From assembly GCA_963781665.1 (NCBI GenBank), contig CAWAGA010000002.1, forward strand, positions 2,666,001 to 2,730,000: 64,000 bases of DNA. Reading direction: 5' to 3'. The translations under genes were made by a program, and so were the position numbers. Below, in pieces: positions 9,146 through 19,584 of the stretch. Numbering within the stretch: position 1 is the first letter of the stretch; each line of letters begins with the position of its first letter. Source of the DNA: JAJYIW01 sp963781665 (lineage in GTDB: Bacteria > Chloroflexota > Anaerolineae > Anaerolineales > Anaerolineaceae). The notes beneath the pieces were generated by a model. That model ran no database searches, had not been told where the DNA came from, and was given only the letters and a program-made list of their open reading frames with translations.

Positions 9146-9251
9146 GGTGACAAAGGAGCTTCAGGAGCGCCCTCTGTTCCGTTTAAGTTTACATCACGGG
9201 GGCGTGAAAGTCAACCATTCTTCTTTTTTGTATTTAAAAACGGAGGCTATC

Positions 9252-12200
9252 ATGTCAAATAGATTCTTATTTGCGGGGCGAAAGTCGGCCTTTCATAAAC
9301 GCATTACGAAACTAATGCAAATCTTTTTGGTCCTGGTATTTATTACCACCCTCATTGGGATTCCAACGGTTACAGCGGAAGCAGCCACGATCAACTTTAC
9401 CGGGAAAGAGCTTTTGGGAAGACCAACAAATTCATCGATTTCGATTAATGTTGTCCCAGATTCAAATATCACCCTCTACTACCAATATGGAATGACGTCC
9501 GGCGGCCCATATGTTAATACAAGCCAGGTGACTGCTACGGGCGGTCAACCAAAAGTTGTGACCATCAGCGGGCTGACTGCGGACACCAAGTATTACTACC
9601 GGATGCTGTACAGCACCGATAGCGGGGCAACCTGGAATACGCGGACTGAGTATTCATTTCATACTCAAAGAGCCCCGGACAGCACTTTTTCGTTTACGAT
9701 CACATCCGATTCCCATGTCAACATCATGCTGGGAAATGCAACTACATGGACCAATACCTTGAATGACGTTGCTGCAGACCACCCAGATTTTGAAATTGAT
9801 CTGGGAGATACATTTGCGATGGATGATGTGGCGGTGGGAAGTGTTTCTGGGGCGGAGACAGCTTATAAAAACCAGCTGCAGTACTTCAACCTCGTAAGCA
9901 ATTCGGTACCTGTCTATCTGGTACCGGGAAATCACGAACAACAAGAAGGCTGGCATCTGATAGGTACCCTGGCAAACAGCTTACCTGTCTTAGGTACCAA
10001 TGCGCAGAAGAAATTTTTCCTCAACCCGGTGCCGGATTCTTTTTATTCCGGGGATACGAATACCTATGCCCCACTGGGTAGCGATGGGCTGAGAGAAGAT
10101 TATTATTCCTGGACGTGGGGTGACGCCTTATTCGTAGTCATCGATCCTTTTTGGTTCTCAACCACCAAACCTTATGTATCAGATCCTGGCGGTGGTGAAG
10201 ATGACACGACCGGTTCGGGAGACAGCTGGGATTGGACTCTCGGATCAGAACAATTCAACTGGCTGAAAACAACACTCCAAACCAGCACCGCAAAATATAA
10301 GTTTATATTCAGCCATCAAATGGTTGGCGGGGGGAATATCTCCGGCCAATCAGATTATGGGCATGGAGGCGCAAATTACGCCAACCTGGTCGAATGGGGC
10401 GGCTATAATGAAAATGGCACGACCTGGGGGTGGACCACAGAACGTGCTGTTGGGCAATGGGGGAGTGATCCGGTCCATCAAATCCTGGTCGACAATCATG
10501 TTAGCGCTTTCTTCCATGGGCACGACCACCAATATGCCTACGAGATGCTGGACGGCGTCGTTTACCAGGCAGTTCCTTCAGCAGGATTTTCCGGTAATGG
10601 ATTCAGTATTTACACGACAGGTAGTGGAAATACGATCCAGGCTTTATCCAGCTCAGGCCATCTGCGCGTAACGGTTGGGCCTTCTGCCTCAACCGTAGAG
10701 TATATCCGCACTTCCGCAACATCATCAGCCTACACGTACACCATCGAACCCAATGAGCCGGTAGTTACTCATGACCTGACGGTTGCCGTTGATCCAGCCG
10801 GCAGTGGAACGACAACCCCAGCTGCAGGGACCTACAGCTATGAAGCAGGAACAAGCGTGCCTGTTACGGCAAGCGCAAATCCCGGATTTGTTTTCGACCA
10901 TTGGAGCGGAGCTTGCCTTGGAACTGCAGCTTGCTCAGTAACCATGGATGTAGATAAAACCGTCACCGCGAATTTTGTCACCGCACCTCCAGCCACCCTG
11001 TCGTACATTGGCGATATTGGTTCGGCGACCATCAAAGACAGCGGACCCGCCAGCCTGGTAGTGACAACCTCAACCGCGGTTGCCGCCGGAGACGATATCA
11101 TCATTGCCTATGCTTCCGATCCAACCCAGGACCTGAATCTAAGTGTAACTGACCCGGCTGGCAACAAGTATCAGCAAGCAGGTTTGTCCATCAGTTTAAA
11201 CCATATCCGTACCTACATCTATGCTTCTTACAACGTCACACCTTTACCAGCAGGCAGCTCAATTACCATCACTCAAACGGTCTACAGCTCGAATGTGCCA
11301 GCAGCCCGCGCGGCGGTTGTCAGTGTATTTCGCGGGTTAGCCCCCTCTGGAGCACTTGAGCAGACCAATGCAAACAATAGCACATCGACCACGACCACTC
11401 CGTCATCGGGAGCAGCGACCACAGTTCAAGCGGACCAATTGCTCATTGGTGCGGTTGGAACTGAAGGTCCCAGCGGTGACATTGCTGGAACCTGGCTGAA
11501 TTCATTTTCAGCGGGACCACGCGCCGGTACGACCGGAGGCACGAATAATACCAATGTAACCGTGTCGTTGGGTTGGCAGATCGTGTCATCTACCGGATCG
11601 TACACTGCAGCAAAAAGCGGAATTACCTCAGCTGCCTGGTCTGCTGATATAGCTACATTCAAGACCAGCGATGCCGGAATTTCGTACATCGGTGATATTG
11701 GCAAGAACCAAATTAAATCCGCCGGTACCAGCCTTGTCGTCACCACGGATACGGCTGTTGCTGCCGGCGATGACATCCTCGTCACTTTTGCAGCCGATGA
11801 GGAGGGGACGATCAGTAGTGTTACCAATTCGGCGGGTAATACTTATACGTCTGTGGTCCAGGTAAGCAATGACCAATCCGGCACAGCTGCAGGGGTCAGG
11901 ACCCAGGTTTATGCTGCATTCAACGCCAATGCATTGGCGGCAGGTAGTACGATCACGATCAACCACACATCGGTAACTGCCCGGTCTGCAGTCGTAAGTG
12001 TATTCCGCGGATTGGCGGACAGCGCTGTGGTCGATCAGACCCATACCGGCACTGGAACTTCAAGTACGGTTTCCTCTGGCGCAACTGCGACCACAACCCA
12101 GGCCAATGAACTACTGGTTGGAGCGGTAGGATTAGAAGGACCGAATGTTGATGCTCCCAGTACCTGGCAGAACTCATTCACCTACGGTCCACGCCTCGGA

Positions 12201-14253
12201 ACGAGTTTCGGCTCATCGAGTGGAGATGCGACAGATATCACCGCCCAGATGGGTTGGCGCATTGTCGCTTCAACCGGGGCGTATACAGCCCAACTGGTTT
12301 CCTTGAATACCAGCCGTGATTCTGCAGCGGCTATCGCAACACTCAAATCAGGGCCATCTACGCCTACATGTTATCTATTATCCCTTTCCCACACTGGACA
12401 GGGAAGTAATCCGGCAGCCACACCATTAAAATCGGATTCTTGTTCTTCGAACGGCCAATACGTATCAGGTCAGGTAATCTCGCTCAGCGCTACACCCGAT
12501 AGCGGCTGGCATGTTTCCGGATGGACTGGTACATCCAACGACGCAAGTACAAACCCCACAAACTCTCTGACAATGCCTGCCAGTGCCCACACCGTCAGTG
12601 TAGCCTACTCACAGACGAATGTGGCTCCGGTAGCTGTCGCTGACACTTATTCAACCAGCGAGGACACTGAGCTCGATATCAGCGCACCCGGTGTATTGGG
12701 GAATGATACGGATGCCAACGATGATCCGCTAACAGCTATCAAAGTTACTGATCCGTCCAACGGAACACTGGTGCTCAATGCAAATGGGTCATTCACATAC
12801 ACACCCAATTCAGCTTACAGTGGAGACGACAGCTTCAGCTACAAGGCTCACGATGGGCTGTTGGACAGCAACACCGTCACGGTGACGATCCACGTCGGTG
12901 GGGTCACCCCGCCGCCTGAGATACCATCCAGCTTTTACGGTGAAATTCACTTCTCGGCCGCACCCCCATCGGTTGGCGACCTCGTAGCTGCGTACATAAC
13001 GGGAGTAGCCGATCCGGTTATTACATCTGCCATCAAGAATACCTCTCCTCTCACCTATGGGATCGACGTTCCCGGAGACGACACTGCCACACCTGAAAAA
13101 GATGGAGGTGGAGAAGGGGATGAGGTCGTCTTCAAGATTTAATGGTCAGGTGGTGGCAAAAGCTGTCTGGCACAGCGCCACGAACGTAAGAATCGATTTC
13201 CATCCACCCGAAGTCGTGCCAGGTGGTCCTCACACCGGGAATGAAGGCGCAGCGATCAATTTTGTCGGAGGCGCCAATGACTGGGGTTTGGATACCAACA
13301 ATTACCAATGGGATTGGGACAATGATGGTGTCTACGATACGACCAGTTTTACACCCAGTCATACCTGGACAGACGACGGCATCTATACGGTGAAGGAAAA
13401 GGCAACCGATGCCCAGGGAGGCGAGGGCGAGGCGACCTTTACAGTGACGGTCAACAATGTACCGCCCACGAATATCAATGCAGGAGGCCCGTACAACGGT
13501 ATGGTTGGAGAAGCGGTTGCGTTGAGTGGGACAGCGACATGCGCTGCGGTAGACATCTGCACCTATGCCTGGGACCTGGATAATGACGGGTTATATGACG
13601 ATGCCAGCGGAGCCGCAACCAGCCACACCTGGAATGCGCTGGGGGATTATACGGTCGGGCTGCGGGTGACGGACGATGACGGCAGCGGTGGGACGGCTAC
13701 CGCCCAGGTGCACATTAGTGGGACGGGCCAGGAAATCGAGCTGGTGGTGGGATGGAACCTGGTGTCGTTCAACCTGCATCCAGGGGATACGGCGATTGGA
13801 GAGGTGCTATCCAGTATAGAAGGGAACTATGACCTGGTATATGCCTGGAATGCAGGGACAGGAACGTGGATGAAATACGCCCCTGGGGTAGGTTTTGGGG
13901 ACACGCTGACAGCCTTGGATGAAAGCATGGGTTTCTGGATTCGCATGACAGCTGCGGACATGCTGGAGGTTGTGGGGAGCAATCCTGGGACCTCGGAGAT
14001 CGAGCTGGCGGCGGGATGGAACCTGGTAGGGTACCCCTCCAGCGCGAATGGAGCGCTGCCTGAGATACTGAGCGATCACGGGGTAGGCAGTGACTTCAGC
14101 CTGGTGTACGGCTACGATGCTGCTGACACCAGTGATCATTGGAAGAAATATGATCCCGAAGCGTTCATAGGTAATGATTTGATCCAACTGGCTCCGGGAT
14201 GGGGTTATTGGATCAAGGTTGGCGGCCCACACACCTGGGCGGTTAGTTATTAG
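9252..14253 (+). CDS. Secreted PAP-like metallophosphoesterase, GWNLV C-terminus, frameshifted
   Basis: An exported mosaic enzyme of 1,666 residues if one extra T is removed. The start ATG at 9252 has a CGGAGG ribosome site. Domains: signal peptide (1-44, AEA|AT); purple-acid-phosphatase-type Fn3 domain (46-140); calcineurin-like metallophosphoesterase (145-500) with D153/H155, D186, N227/H228, H355 and H424/H426; bacterial repeat (508-575); two copies of a YIGDIG module (583 to about 1005); another bacterial repeat; a tandem-95/cadherin-like module; an FYG module; two PKD-like modules; and the GWNLV C-terminal module. TTT at 13138-13140 against TT in the paralogue at 14391 creates TAA at 13140-13142. 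The rest continues in another frame to 14253, so this is either a pseudogene, a slippery site or an assembly error. It probably hydrolyses phosphoesters outside the cell; the substrate is unknown. No dockerin. Confidence 0.85.
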
Positions 14254-14266
14254 CAATCAGGATACC

Positions 14267-14330
14267 GCAGGCCGGATTAGAACGATCATTCAAACAAGTT
14301 CTATTCCGGCCTGCAAACAATCGTTTTTTT
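14267..14330 (+). terminator. Rho-independent terminator
   Basis: GCAGGCCGGATTAGAAC pairs with GTTCTATTCCGGCCTGC (17 bp, one mismatch), followed by a seven-T run at 14324-14330. It separates the first phosphatase gene from the second. Confidence 0.85.
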
Positions 14331-14390
14331 GTCGAATGTTCTGAAAATATCATGATCCCATTTTATGTTTGAGCTCGATGAGAAAGCAAG

Positions 14391-17300
14391 ATGAATAACC
14401 TTCATAAACTGCGTTTGTTCTCGTTCATCATTATTGTGACGTTGCTTTTGAGTGCCACTGGAGTACCTCATTTTGTTGCCAGGGCTGCTACGGTGATCAC
14501 TTTTTCGGGCTCTGAGCTTCTGGGCCGGCCGACCAGCACTTCGATAACGATAAATGTGGTGCCTTCCCAGAGTATCAATATATTTTATGAGTACGGTGTT
14601 TCATCCGGAAATTACCCCTGGCATACCGATACAGGATTGGCAAGTGGTGGCCAGCCGTATGAAACAATTATCAACGGCCTGGCTCCAAACACCAAATACT
14701 ACTACCGGATGCAGTATCAGGTGCCAGGTGATTCAGATTGGGTTGTAAGAGCAGAACACTCATTCTGGACACAGCACGCCCAGGGAAATTCTTTTACTTT
14801 CACGATCACTTCCGATTCACATGTAAGCATTATGCTCGGGAGCTCTGAAGAATGGACGAAAACCATGGCTAATGTCGCTGCGGACCATCCTGATTTCGAA
14901 ATTGACCTGGGCGACACCTTTGCCATGGATAATGTCACCTCGGTTTCAGGCGCTGAGTCGGCTTACCTTACGCAACGCCAGTATTTTGATCTCGTCGGCG
15001 GTTCAGCGGCAATTTATCTTGCTACCGGGAATCATGAAGAGCAAGAAGGCTGGCATCTGGATGATACCGGCGACCCGGCAACAAGCAAACCCGTTATGGG
15101 TACAAATGCACAAAACAAATATTACTTGAATCCTGTTCCAGATTCGTTTTATTCTGGCGATACAAATCCTTATTCTTACCTGGATGGGGACCACCTTCGT
15201 GAGGATTACTACGCATGGACCTGGGGCGATGCGCTGTTCGTCGTAATCGATCCTTTCTGGTATACGATGACCAAACCCTTTATCGGAAATACGGGTGGAG
15301 GTGAAACCAGCGACACAGGATCGGGCGACCGGTGGGATTGGACCCTGGGCCTTGAGCAATTCAACTGGCTCAAGCAAACCCTGGAAGATTCCACTGCAGA
15401 ATATAAATTCATCTTTGCGCACCATATGGTTGGCGGCTCAGATGACTATGTCCGAGGCGGCGCAAACCCAGCTAACATCGCTGAATGGGGTGGGTATGAT
15501 GAAAATGGCACTACCTGGGGGTGGGACACTAACAGGGATGTATCGCAATGGGGAACCGAACCGGTCCACCAGATATTAGTCGACAATCACGTCAGTGCTT
15601 TCTTCCATGGCCACGACCACCAATACGCCTATGAAAAACGCGATGGTATTGTGTACCAATCTGTACCTGCGGCCGGATTTACCGGAAATGGATTCAACAT
15701 TTATACAACAGGACAGGGATATACCATCCAGGCGTTACCCAGTGATGGGCATCTCCGTGTAACCGTGAGTCCTGATCAAGCGACGGTCGACTACATTGCT
15801 TCTACCGGTGGGTCGGTCAATTATTCATATGAAATAATTCCCCAAAATGACGGAGAAACCTATGAATTGACCACTGAAATCAGCCCGGCGGGTAGTGGAA
15901 CGACCTTCCCTGCAGCTGGCACCCATATTTACCCAGAGAATAGCATTGTGGCCGTCAGCGCAACACCTGCCAATGGGTATGTATTTGACCATTGGAGCGG
16001 AGCCTGCATCGGGAGCGGCTCTTGCTCGGTAACGATGGATGGAAATAAAACGGTCACTGCCAATTTCTCAGTACTGAATGTTGCTCCAGTGGCTGTCAGT
16101 GATACTTACAGCGCCACTCAGGATACAGCGCGAGTGGTATCTGCACCTGGGGTGCTGGCTAATGATACGGATGCCAACGATGATCCGCTGACAGCCATCA
16201 AGGTCAGCAATCCCAGCCACGGGACGGTGGTGCTCAATGCAAATGGGTCATTCACATACACACCCAATTCAGCTTACAGTGGAGACGACAGCTTCAGCTA
16301 TAAGGCTAACGATGGGCTGCTCGATAGCAACACTGTCTCGGTGATCATCCATGTAAATGCGATCACACCTCCGCCGGTGATGCCCTCAAGTTTCTATGGG
16401 GAGATACATTTCAGCAGCAATCCACCATTGGTAGGAGATGATGTTGAAGCCTTTATTGCCGGAATAGTTGATCCGGTAGAAGTGGAAGAGGTCAGCGGTA
16501 CGAACCCCCTTGCCTACGGAATCGACGTTCCTGGAGATGACGCTGCCACACCTGAAAAAGATGGAGGTGAAGAAGGGGATGAGGTCGTCTTCAAGATTAA
16601 TGGTCAGGTGGTGGCGAAAGCTGTTTGGCACAGCGGATCAAGCGTTCGCCTGGATTTCCATCCTCCCGAAGTCGTGCCAGATGGTCCTCACACCGGGAAT
16701 GAAGGCGCAGCGATCAACTTTGCCGGCGGCGCCAATGACTGGGGTTTGGATACCAACAATTTCCAGTGGGATTGGGACAATGATGGCGCCTACGATACCA
16801 CCGGGTTTACACCCAGCCACACCTGGTCAGACGACGGCGTCTATACCGTGAAGGAAAAGGCAACCGATGCCCAGGGAGGCGAGGGCGAGGCGACCTTTAC
16901 GGTGACGGTCAACAATGTACCGCCCACGAATATCAGCGCCGGAGGGCCGTACGAAGGTGCCGTTGGGGAAGCAGTTGCCTTGAGCGGGACGGCGACATGT
17001 GCGGCGGTAGACATCTGTACCTATGCCTGGGACCTGGATAATGACGGGTTGTATGACGATGCCAGCGGAGCCACAACCAGCCACACCTGGATTGCGCTGG
17101 GAGATTATACGGTTGGATTGCGAGTGACGGACGATGATGGCAGCGGCGGGACGGCTACTGCTCAAGTGCGTATCACAGGTGGGGCTAGTCAGGAAATCGA
17201 GCTGGTGGTGGGATGGAACCTGGTGTCGTTCAACCTGCATCCAGGGAATACAGCTATTGGCGAGGTGCTTTCCAGCATAGAAGGGAACTATGACCTGGTA

Positions 17301-17714
17301 TATGCCTGGAATGCTGGGGCGGGGTCTTGGATGAAGTACGCCCCAGGGGTCGGATACATTAACACTTTGACTGAGCTGGATGAGAGCATGGGGTTCTGGA
17401 TCCGCATGACCGCAGCAGACACGTTGGAGGTTGTTGGGAGCAATCCGGAAACCTCAGGAATAGAGTTGGCGGCGGGTTGGAACCTGGTAGGCTACCCATC
17501 CAGCGAAAATGGAGCACTGCCGGAAATATTCAGTGAGCACGGGGTTGGGACTGATTTCAGCCTGGTGTATGGCTACGATGCTGCTGACACTGTCGACCAC
17601 TGGAAGAAATATGACAGCCAGATGCCCTATGGTTTTGATTTGGAGGAGCTCATTTCTGGCATGGGTTATTGGATCCAGGTTGGTGGAGACCACACCTGGA
17701 ATGTGATTTATTAG
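14391..17714 (+). CDS. Secreted PAP-like metallophosphoesterase, GWNLV C-terminus
   Basis: 1,107 residues, intact, and the closest paralogue of the gene at 9252. Domains: signal peptide (1-32, VARA|AT); PAP-type Fn3 domain (34-128); metallophosphoesterase (133-480) with D142/H144, D175, N214/H215, H344 and H408/H410; bacterial repeat (491-560); tandem-95/cadherin-like module (563-655); FYG module (663-757); two PKD-like modules (765-930); GWNLV C-terminal module (936-1107). It lacks the two YIGDIG modules of its neighbour. Its C-terminal DNA is patchily almost identical to 12770-14000, indicating recent duplication or gene conversion. It likely acts as an extracellular phosphatase; the substrate is not predictable. 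It has its own upstream terminator and is probably a separate unit. Confidence 0.9.
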   Translation: MNNLHKLRLFSFIIIVTLLLSATGVPHFVARAATVITFSGSELLGRPTSTSITINVVPSQSINIFYEYGVSSGNYPWHTDTGLASGGQPYETIINGLAPNTKYYYRMQYQVPGDSDWVVRAEHSFWTQHAQGNSFTFTITSDSHVSIMLGSSEEWTKTMANVAADHPDFEIDLGDTFAMDNVTSVSGAESAYLTQRQYFDLVGGSAAIYLATGNHEEQEGWHLDDTGDPATSKPVMGTNAQNKYYLNPVPDSFYSGDTNPYSYLDGDHLREDYYAWTWGDALFVVIDPFWYTMTKPFIGNTGGGETSDTGSGDRWDWTLGLEQFNWLKQTLEDSTAEYKFIFAHHMVGGSDDYVRGGANPANIAEWGGYDENGTTWGWDTNRDVSQWGTEPVHQILVDNHVSAFFHGHDHQYAYEKRDGIVYQSVPAAGFTGNGFNIYTTGQGYTIQALPSDGHLRVTVSPDQATVDYIASTGGSVNYSYEIIPQNDGETYELTTEISPAGSGTTFPAAGTHIYPENSIVAVSATPANGYVFDHWSGACIGSGSCSVTMDGNKTVTANFSVLNVAPVAVSDTYSATQDTARVVSAPGVLANDTDANDDPLTAIKVSNPSHGTVVLNANGSFTYTPNSAYSGDDSFSYKANDGLLDSNTVSVIIHVNAITPPPVMPSSFYGEIHFSSNPPLVGDDVEAFIAGIVDPVEVEEVSGTNPLAYGIDVPGDDAATPEKDGGEEGDEVVFKINGQVVAKAVWHSGSSVRLDFHPPEVVPDGPHTGNEGAAINFAGGANDWGLDTNNFQWDWDNDGAYDTTGFTPSHTWSDDGVYTVKEKATDAQGGEGEATFTVTVNNVPPTNISAGGPYEGAVGEAVALSGTATCAAVDICTYAWDLDNDGLYDDASGATTSHTWIALGDYTVGLRVTDDDGSGGTATAQVRITGGASQEIELVVGWNLVSFNLHPGNTAIGEVLSSIEGNYDLVYAWNAGAGSWMKYAPGVGYINTLTELDESMGFWIRMTAADTLEVVGSNPETSGIELAAGWNLVGYPSSENGALPEIFSEHGVGTDFSLVYGYDAADTVDHWKKYDSQMPYGFDLEELISGMGYWIQVGGDHTWNVIY

Positions 17715-17728
17715 GCGAGAACGCTAAT

Positions 17729-17776
17729 GGCAGGTTAAGAAGAAGCGACCGCACGCAATGGCTGGCCTGACCTGCC
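17729..17776. terminator. Intergenic hairpin, GGCAGGT/ACCTGCC
   Basis: A perfect 7-bp stem with a long loop and no following T run. It is one of a family of intergenic hairpins in this block built around a CAGGTT/AACCTG-like stem, and may be a weak terminator or a processing site. Confidence 0.4.
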
Positions 17777-17812
17777 GGAAGGTATCTGTTTAGATTTTAT
17801 GAGGATCGTGGT

Positions 17813-19540
17813 GTGAACCAGCGAAAAATTTTTCGGGCATTCTCTCTCTTTTTGATCACCAGCATGCTCCTTGGCGTGACGGGCGGTACAGTCGTGGATG
17901 TTCAAGCGGCCAGTACCATCACCTTTTCTGCTGAGGAGCTGCTGGCACGCCCGACCGATACCTCGATCATGATCAATGTGGTTCCCGCAGAGGATGTCAG
18001 CATTTACTATGAGTTTGGAACGTCTTCAGGAGGGCCATACACATCCACATCCACAGGGTTAGCCACCGCCGGCGAACCCTATAATGTTGTCCTCAGCGGC
18101 CTCAGTCCGGAAACACAATACTACTACCGCATGCAATACATGAAACCGGGGGACGTCTGGGTAGCGCGCAGTGAACATTCATTCCATACCCAACGGGCGA
18201 AAGGCGACACATTTTCGTTTACGATCATCGCCAATTCACATATGAACGGTGGCGGCGGCAACGCATCTCTTTACCAACAGACATTAACGAATGTGGCAGT
18301 AGAAAATCCCGACTTTCACGTGGACCTGGGGGATACATTTTGGACGGACGGTGTAACCAATTCCACAGTTGCCAATCAGCGTTTCCTGGCCCAGCGCCAA
18401 TGGATGAGTTCCGTCAGCAGCTCGACCGCGATATTTGTAGCTCCAGGCAATCACGAAAACGAGGAGGGATGGAATTTTGATGACGCCAATAGCTTGGCCC
18501 TCTTGAGTCTAAATCCGCGCAAACGTTATTACCCCAATCCTATTCCGGATAGTTTTTACTCCGGAAATCCGGACACCTCGCTTACTGCGATCGAGGGTGA
18601 TCACCTGCGCGAGGATTACTTTGCCTGGACCTGGGGAGATGCATTGTTTGTGTTCATTGACCCTTTCGAGTTCACGATGACTAAGCCATACTCAGGGACT
18701 GCGGGTGGAGAAGTGGATGACGAAGGCCCGGGGAGCCTAGATAACTGGGATTGGACTTTGGGCCTTGAACAATACCAATGGTTCAAAGAGACCCTTGAAA
18801 ATAGCAACGCCGCCTTTAAATTTGTCTTTGCCCACCACATGGTTGGTGGTCTGGCAACCTATTACTACGTACGGGGTGGGGCTGAAGCAGCCAACCTGTA
18901 TGAATGGGGTGGCTACAATTCAAACGGAACAACCTGGGGATTCGATACAGAAAGACCCGGTTGGGGCAGCCTCCCAATCCACCAGCTGATGGTTGCAAAC
19001 GGCGTATCGGCATTCTTTTACGGACATGACCATGAATACGCCTACCAGGAGCGAGATGGGGTTGCCTATCAGCTGGTCCCTTCACCGAGCATGACCGGAT
19101 ATGGGTTCGGCCTGTACAGTGAGAATGATCCCCATACCATCCGGGTACTGCCCAACTCGGGCCACTTGCGTGTAACCGTTTCGCCAGATGGCGCCACAAT
19201 CGATTATGTCCGATCTGATACCAATCCGGGGGGAATTAATGGGCAAATCACTTATTCATATACCATCGCTGGTCAGGATGTCGGGATTTTAGGGGACGTG
19301 AATGGGGATGATGCAGTCAATTCTACAGATGCTTTGATCATCCTCTCCGGTGATGCGGGCATCAATATTTCACAATTTTGTCCCGTTAACTGCGGAGATG
19401 TTAACGGGGATCAGCTTGTCAATTCTACAGATGCTTTGATTGTTCTTTCTTATGATGCTGGAATGAATGTTCCGTTTCCGGTGGATCAACCCGGATGTCC
19501 GGTAAGTGTGATTCCTTGTGCGGGATGTGCTTCTCCCTGA
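17813..19540 (+). CDS. Dockerin-bearing secreted metallophosphoesterase with altered metal site
   Basis: 575 residues, with a GTG start and TGAGGA seven bases upstream. Domains: signal peptide (1-33); PAP-type Fn3 domain (35-128); metallophosphoesterase (132-485); type-I dockerin (494-553) with Ca-binding loops D495-D506 and D529-D540, both ending NSTD; Cys-rich tail CPVSVIPCAGC. Most metal-site residues are present (D174, N213/H214, H341, H405/H407), but the first ligand motif is ANSH (N141) instead of the SD[SN]H of all five paralogues, so one metal ligand is changed and activity may be reduced or altered. It is the first gene of a run of four dockerin enzymes and a cohesin protein. The dockerin could dock it to the scaffold at 27417. 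Confidence 0.9.
   Translation: MNQRKIFRAFSLFLITSMLLGVTGGTVVDVQAASTITFSAEELLARPTDTSIMINVVPAEDVSIYYEFGTSSGGPYTSTSTGLATAGEPYNVVLSGLSPETQYYYRMQYMKPGDVWVARSEHSFHTQRAKGDTFSFTIIANSHMNGGGGNASLYQQTLTNVAVENPDFHVDLGDTFWTDGVTNSTVANQRFLAQRQWMSSVSSSTAIFVAPGNHENEEGWNFDDANSLALLSLNPRKRYYPNPIPDSFYSGNPDTSLTAIEGDHLREDYFAWTWGDALFVFIDPFEFTMTKPYSGTAGGEVDDEGPGSLDNWDWTLGLEQYQWFKETLENSNAAFKFVFAHHMVGGLATYYYVRGGAEAANLYEWGGYNSNGTTWGFDTERPGWGSLPIHQLMVANGVSAFFYGHDHEYAYQERDGVAYQLVPSPSMTGYGFGLYSENDPHTIRVLPNSGHLRVTVSPDGATIDYVRSDTNPGGINGQITYSYTIAGQDVGILGDVNGDDAVNSTDALIILSGDAGINISQFCPVNCGDVNGDQLVNSTDALIVLSYDAGMNVPFPVDQPGCPVSVIPCAGCASP
19292..19471 (+). other. Dockerin module 1
   Basis: Two loops fit the type-I dockerin pattern D-x-N-x-D-x-x-x-N-S-T-D, separated by a CPVNCG linker. 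In clostridial type-I dockerins the S-T pair at loop positions 10-11 governs cohesin recognition, and here it is S-T in both loops, giving a symmetric module. Confidence 0.85.
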
Positions 19541-19584
19541 TAGATGAATTTCAGGATTCGGTTTTATGTTGAGATGAAACTGAT

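Larger units (their letters stand above)
8745..9251. other. Leader region upstream of the secreted-protein block
   Basis: No gene is seen. Three inverted repeats are visible: CCTGCCC/GGGCAGG at 8881-8905; an imperfect stem ending in a T run at 9002-9049; and TATCTCGAC/GTCGAGATA at 9116-9145 with a 12-base loop. Together they could form the 5' leader of the following gene. I compared the region by eye with c-di-GMP, SAM and cobalamin riboswitches and saw no match. Confidence 0.4.

Noticed and set aside
8745..9251. Known riboswitch class in the leader
   Set aside because: The hairpins do not carry the conserved cores of c-di-GMP, SAM, cobalamin or TPP riboswitches that I could recognise.
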